DNA of 45,385 nucleotides from the NCBI GenBank assembly GCA_021791615.1, contig JAJYWG010000174.1, positions 1 to 45,385 on the forward strand. The letters are read 5' to 3'. Of this stretch, positions 42,061-45,385 are shown piece after piece. This DNA comes from Actinomycetes bacterium (lineage in GTDB: Bacteria; Actinomycetota; Acidimicrobiia; Acidimicrobiales; RAAP-2). Under the pieces are notes generated by a model, which was not told where the DNA came from, did no database searches, and worked only from the letters and a program-made list of their open reading frames with translations. The stretch's first letter is position 1, and the number at the start of each line of letters is the position of its first letter. The position numbers were made by a program, and so were the translations under genes.

Positions 42061-42497
42061 CGCTAAGCCATGCCACGGAAGTCCGGATTCAGGTTCTGGA
42101 GCTGCGTATCCGGATAGAGCGTTTGGGGGCCGCTGTGTTCGACAGGGTATGCGAACCTGCGGAAGGTGGTCGTCAGAACCGAGCTCGCGACCGCCTGCTG
42201 TTCCTTCTGGGAGGCTGTCCTATCGAAGACTGGCAGGCCACTTATCGTGCGACTCGACTGGGAGCCTATGTTTACAGGCGGACTTCCGACGTACTTCATG
42301 GCCGCGTTGGAGGGTTGAACATTCCTCAGGTTGTGCTCGACGAGTGGCGAGTAGTAGTCGATCAGCTTGAGGAGCTAGCACGCCACCAGTATGTGAATCC
42401 TTCGTCGTCGGCGACGGAGAATAGCGCCACAATCGACAACTTACGGGGTGACGCAGCAGGAGAATCGTCACAGCCCGGCGGTACGGTCACGATATGA
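42057..42497 (+). CDS. Small HEPN-like partner of the ATPase
   Basis: 146 residues from ATG 42057, which overlaps the ATPase stop as ATGA. The body is helical (VRIQVLELRIRIERLGAAVF; RARDRLLFLLGG), with YRRTSDVLHGRVGG near the centre. An Arg followed five or six residues on by His in a helix fits the HEPN active-site motif. The last 40 residues are Ser/Asn-rich and disordered. It could be a ribonuclease partner, an antitoxin-like cover for the ATPase tail or an adaptor. I do not recognise the family. Its stop overlaps the next gene as well, so production is locked to its neighbours. Confidence 0.55.
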   Translation: MTLSHATEVRIQVLELRIRIERLGAAVFDRVCEPAEGGRQNRARDRLLFLLGGCPIEDWQATYRATRLGAYVYRRTSDVLHGRVGGLNIPQVVLDEWRVVVDQLEELARHQYVNPSSSATENSATIDNLRGDAAGESSQPGGTVTI

Positions 42498-43648
42498 CGA
42501 CTTCGGTACGTGTTGCCGTGATGCCTCGCCTACTCGCATGGGCACGCGAGCGATCGGGGTTGGGTGTCGACGAGCTGGCGACCAAGTTCCCCAAGCTCAC
42601 CGAGTGGGAGAGCGGAGAGCGGACTCCGACGCTCAAGCAGCTCGAGGACTTCGCCCGTGCGACGCACACGCCAGTCGGCTTCCTCTTCCTTCCCGAACCT
42701 CCTGATGAACAGGTTCCGATCCCCGACTACCGGACGATCAGCGACGTCGGGGTGCGTCGGCCCAGCCCCAATCTTCTCGACACGATCTTCGCCTGCCAGC
42801 AACGACAGGAGTGGTACCGGGACTTCGCCCAGGTAACGAGAGAGGATCCCGTCGCCTTCGTCGGATCCCTGACGACGTCGGTTCCCGTCGTCGATGCCGC
42901 CGAGCAGATCAGGACCACGCTCAGGTTCGACCCGAGCGAGCGCGGTCACACCTGGTCGGATGCGCTGCGAGTCCTCGTCGACCATGCCGAGGAGCTGGGC
43001 GTTCTCGTGATGGTGAGCGGGGTCGTCGGCTCCAACACGCACCGGAAGCTCGATCCCGATGAGTTTCGCGGCTTCTCCCTCGTCGACCCGCTCGCGCCGC
43101 TGGTGTTCGTGAACGGCGCCGACACCAAGGCAGCCCAGATCTTCACGCTTGCCCACGAGCTCGTCCACCTCTTCCTGGGCGAGACCGCGCTCGACGACGC
43201 TGATCTCGGGGCGGCTCCGACCAACCCGGTCGAGCGTTGGTGCAACCAGGTGGCCGCCGAGGTGCTCGTCCCCCTGGCGTCCCTGCGAGCCGCGCTGTCT
43301 TCGGAGGTGGCGGTCACCGACGAGCTGGACTCGCTTGCTCGCAGGTTCAAGGTGAGCACCCTCGTGGTCCTCCGGCGCGTCCACGACGCTGGCCGGCTGA
43401 GCTGGGACGAGTACCAGGCCGCCTATCGAGACGAGCTGGCAAGGATCCTGGAGATCCTGGGGGAGCGGTCTGGGACCGGCGGCAACTTCTTCAACACCCA
43501 GCCGGCGCGGGTGTCCAAGCGGTTCGCCCGCGCGGTCATCGTCAGCACCCTCGAAGGCCAGACCCTGCACCGCGACGCATTCCAGATGCTGGGGCTGAAG
43601 AAGCTGTCGACCTTTGAGGAGCTGGTCAGCCGGCTCGGAATCGGCTGA
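42494..43648 (+). CDS. XRE-type HTH plus ImmA/IrrE metallopeptidase
   Basis: 384 residues. The N-terminal helix-turn-helix (about 10-65: LAWARERSGLGVDELATKF, LTEWESGERTPTLKQLEDFA) is followed by an ImmA/IrrE (DUF955) protease domain with the zinc motif HELVH (221-225) and a later Glu in the NQVAAEVLVP helix. Family members cleave repressors or antitoxins after damage or infection, and many pair with a DUF4411 gene, as here. ATG 42494 overlaps the upstream stop, and its own stop touches the next start as TGATG. Confidence 0.9.
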   Translation: MTTSVRVAVMPRLLAWARERSGLGVDELATKFPKLTEWESGERTPTLKQLEDFARATHTPVGFLFLPEPPDEQVPIPDYRTISDVGVRRPSPNLLDTIFACQQRQEWYRDFAQVTREDPVAFVGSLTTSVPVVDAAEQIRTTLRFDPSERGHTWSDALRVLVDHAEELGVLVMVSGVVGSNTHRKLDPDEFRGFSLVDPLAPLVFVNGADTKAAQIFTLAHELVHLFLGETALDDADLGAAPTNPVERWCNQVAAEVLVPLASLRAALSSEVAVTDELDSLARRFKVSTLVVLRRVHDAGRLSWDEYQAAYRDELARILEILGERSGTGGNFFNTQPARVSKRFARAVIVSTLEGQTLHRDAFQMLGLKKLSTFEELVSRLGIG

Positions 43649-44136
43649 TGGCCTACCTGCTCGACGCGAACGTCTTTATCGAGGCCAAGAACCGCCATTA
43701 CGGCTTCGACTTCTGTCCCGCGTTCTGGGACTGGGTAGATCACGCCCACCAGGCGGGAACGCTCTTCAGCATCGACAAGGTTGCCACCGAGCTCGACGCC
43801 ATCGACGACGACCTCGCGGCTTGGGCCAGCGAGCGACCCGACGACTTCTTCCTCGAAGCCGACGCTGGCCTGGTGCCAAGCCTTCAGGCCACCAGCACCT
43901 GGGCCAATAGCGCCGGGTACGAGCCGGCCGCCGTCGCCACCTTCCTGCAGCGCGCCGACTACTACCTGGTCGCCTACGCCCATGCCCACCACCACGTGGT
44001 GGTCACCCACGAGGTCGTCGCCCACTCTACGAAGAAGATCAAGATCCCGAACGCCTGCCTCGGCTTGGGCGTCCGCTACGTCACGCTATTCGAGATGCTC
44101 CGGGCCGAACGGGCCCGCTTCATCATCGCGCCGTGA
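43648..44136 (+). CDS. DUF4411 PIN-like protein
   Basis: 162 residues. The opening strand YLLDANVFIEAKNRHY (D6) and later acidic residues (around VATELDAIDDDLAAW and FLEADAGL, then RADYYLVAYAHAH) fit a PIN-type Mg-dependent ribonuclease, as proposed for DUF4411. The partner XRE-ImmA/IrrE gene is the usual neighbour, and together they look like a toxin-antitoxin or abortive-infection pair. ATG 43648 overlaps the upstream stop by one base. Last gene of the seven-gene run. Confidence 0.88.
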   Translation: MAYLLDANVFIEAKNRHYGFDFCPAFWDWVDHAHQAGTLFSIDKVATELDAIDDDLAAWASERPDDFFLEADAGLVPSLQATSTWANSAGYEPAAVATFLQRADYYLVAYAHAHHHVVVTHEVVAHSTKKIKIPNACLGLGVRYVTLFEMLRAERARFIIAP

Positions 44137-44169
44137 AGCCATCCCGGAAAGTGTTCCCCATGCAGGAGT

Positions 44170-44859
44170 TCAGGTCGAGGCTGCGGAAAGGCGCCGGGCC
44201 TCATTTCGGCATGCGACACGGACTGCCGAACGACGTTGGACGTCCCGTAGATCTTTTTGCAGCGTACGGCCGCTCCCGCGATCCGCTCTGATGAAGCTCT
44301 CGAAGCTGGCGGCCGCATCCACTGTGGACACGCCCGTCGCGGAAAGCGTGTCGGTCCATTCTTCCAGGAGATCGGCTTCTTCGAAGGTGTGCGCGAACGC
44401 TTCTTGGATGCGGAAGGTCTCGACTTCGAGGCGCGTGAGGTGCCAGATGAGCCGCTGCTGGAGAAGGTTCACCCCGTACTCTGACAGGCACGCGACTCGT
44501 TTGTCGGTTGTGAGATCGACGGTCAAGGCCTTCCCGAGCTCGTCGAACTGACCCACATGCAAGCGGCCATTGATGAGCTCGGGAAGTGGCATGAGGCCGT
44601 AGTAGCCCTTCCCCCAAGCCTCGCGGAGAACTGGGACATGCTCGCGAACCGCTGCGACGAGGACGCACTCGCGCATTCGCGCCTGGGGCCCGCGCATGGT
44701 GCATGGATGGGCGATGATGATGGCCATCCCGCCATCCTGAACACCCAGGATCGGGACGCCAGCGAATATATCTCCGGTGAAGAGTGGTCGGCTACTGTTG
44801 ACGTCCTGACCTCTGGCCAAGTAAAGGTCAGCTGCTAGCGCGTAGGTCTCGAGGCTCAA
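44170..44859 (-). CDS. Unknown protein paired with an XRE regulator
   Basis: 229 residues, family not recognised. The N-terminal half is strand-rich: GDIFAGVPILGVQDGGMAII then HPCTMRGPQARMRECV, with a Cys-containing turn. The C-terminal half is helical (RLIWHLTRLEVETFRIQEAF). ATG 44859 overlaps the upstream XRE gene as ATGA, so the two are made together, as toxin-antitoxin or small defence modules are. The last 30 residues are basic. It converges with the DUF4411 gene, 34 bases apart. I assign no function. Confidence 0.6.
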   Translation of the reverse strand: MSLETYALAADLYLARGQDVNSSRPLFTGDIFAGVPILGVQDGGMAIIIAHPCTMRGPQARMRECVLVAAVREHVPVLREAWGKGYYGLMPLPELINGRLHVGQFDELGKALTVDLTTDKRVACLSEYGVNLLQQRLIWHLTRLEVETFRIQEAFAHTFEEADLLEEWTDTLSATGVSTVDAAASFESFIRADRGSGRTLQKDLRDVQRRSAVRVACRNEARRLSAAST

Positions 44860-45356
44860 CCGTTGTCTCGGACAATCGAGCGAAGGCCAGGCTCCCCGTC
44901 AGCTGCTTCGAACACCTCGAAGCCCGAGTGGACCTGCTCGCGCCAGCCTGGCTTCCAGCGCTCGAGCACTGACAAGGGCGTCTCGTGTCCCGTGGTCAGA
45001 TCGAGTAGGTCCACAAAGCGACCGTCGGCAGCCATGTCGATCCCGGTCAAGGGTGCTTCAGGGACGAGCGGCATCTCCAACCATCCGGCGACATCGGATA
45101 CGAGGTGGTCGACGCGGAGGATCTCGGTGAACGCGAGGAGACGTGCGATGGCCAGTAGGTGCGGGCCGGTTGGGGACTCGCCTTGACGCCACCTGCGGAC
45201 TGCGGGAACCGACACGCCCACCAGTCGAGCGATGTCTCGCCAGGCGAAGCCTCGTCTGGCGAGCTCGTCCAGCATCTCGGCCGCTGGCCGCTTCGCCATG
45301 TCCCGGGCCTTGGTATTGAGCTGTGCCTGAAATGCCTGGTGGTGGACTTCGCTCAC
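44856..45356 (-). CDS. XRE-family regulator with C-terminal domain
   Basis: 166 residues. The helix-turn-helix is clear: RRGFAWRDIARLVGVSVPAV with RRWRQGE (about 33-60). A C-terminal helical and strand domain of 100 residues (WLEMPLVPEAPL, FVDLLDLTTGHETPLSVLE) is not recognised. GTG 45356 is chosen; the ribosome site is weak. It is the first gene of a two-gene unit and probably autoregulates it, with the antitoxin position. Whether it continues upstream outside the window cannot be seen, but the frame looks complete. Confidence 0.75.
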   Translation of the reverse strand: MSEVHHQAFQAQLNTKARDMAKRPAAEMLDELARRGFAWRDIARLVGVSVPAVRRWRQGESPTGPHLLAIARLLAFTEILRVDHLVSDVAGWLEMPLVPEAPLTGIDMAADGRFVDLLDLTTGHETPLSVLERWKPGWREQVHSGFEVFEAADGEPGLRSIVRDNG

Positions 45357-45385
45357 TTGCCGACCAGTTTTCGCGACGTCATCGC

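Noticed and set aside
1..45385. CRISPR array or cas genes
   Set aside because: No regularly spaced direct repeats and no Cas motifs were found on either strand.

Overview
The window is about 67% G+C by eye, uses GTG and TTG starts freely, and links genes by ATGA/GTGA overlaps. The gene set (mercury and arsenic resistance, cydABDC, sulfide:quinone-reductase-like flavoproteins, sulfite/anion exporters) suggests a high-GC actinobacterium, possibly an acidophilic sulfur- or metal-oxidising member of the Acidimicrobiia. The lineage is an inference from gene content and codon style; no rRNA is present to settle it.

Left part (1-9.6 kb), metal resistance. A minus-strand mer block runs merA - small CC-motif membrane protein - larger CC-motif membrane protein - two membrane-anchored thioredoxin-fold proteins, all overlapping. 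The last gene is cut short by what looks like an IS256-type end. Behind it is an arsR-arsD-arsA block with a nested palindromic operator in front of arsD, but no arsB or acr3 in view. Divergent from arsR are a TDT-family exporter and a three-cysteine SQR-like flavoprotein.

Middle (9.6-25 kb). cydABDC (minus) faces a PadR regulator whose -10 box overlaps a palindrome and whose mRNA is probably leaderless. Then come a Cys-rich coiled-coil protein, a SAM methyltransferase, an MFS exporter, an IS256 transposase remnant, and a TauE/SafE - DsrE - SQR-like set. A class I aldolase gene is cut off by a group II intron carrying its own reverse transcriptase.

Right part (24.8-45.4 kb), accessory and defence island. 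Its left side carries a RelE/Phd pair, a tyrosine-integrase remnant, the 3' half of a tRNA-Met gene (an attachment-site scar) and a toxin-antitoxin pair. It continues with a short prokaryotic Argonaute system of the SIR2-APAZ/pAgo (SPARSA) type, IS debris and unrecognised genes. A seven-gene run follows: hsdM-hsdS-hsdR, a zinc-hook ABC ATPase with a HEPN-like tail, a small HEPN-like protein, an XRE-ImmA/IrrE protease and a DUF4411 PIN-like protein. A further XRE regulator plus unknown pair, on the other strand, closes the window.

The best candidate for something undescribed is the ATPase/HEPN-like pair sitting between a type I restriction system and an ImmA/IrrE-DUF4411 pair. Its layout recalls RloC/PrrC anticodon nucleases guarding a restriction system, but with an extra translationally coupled HEPN-like partner.
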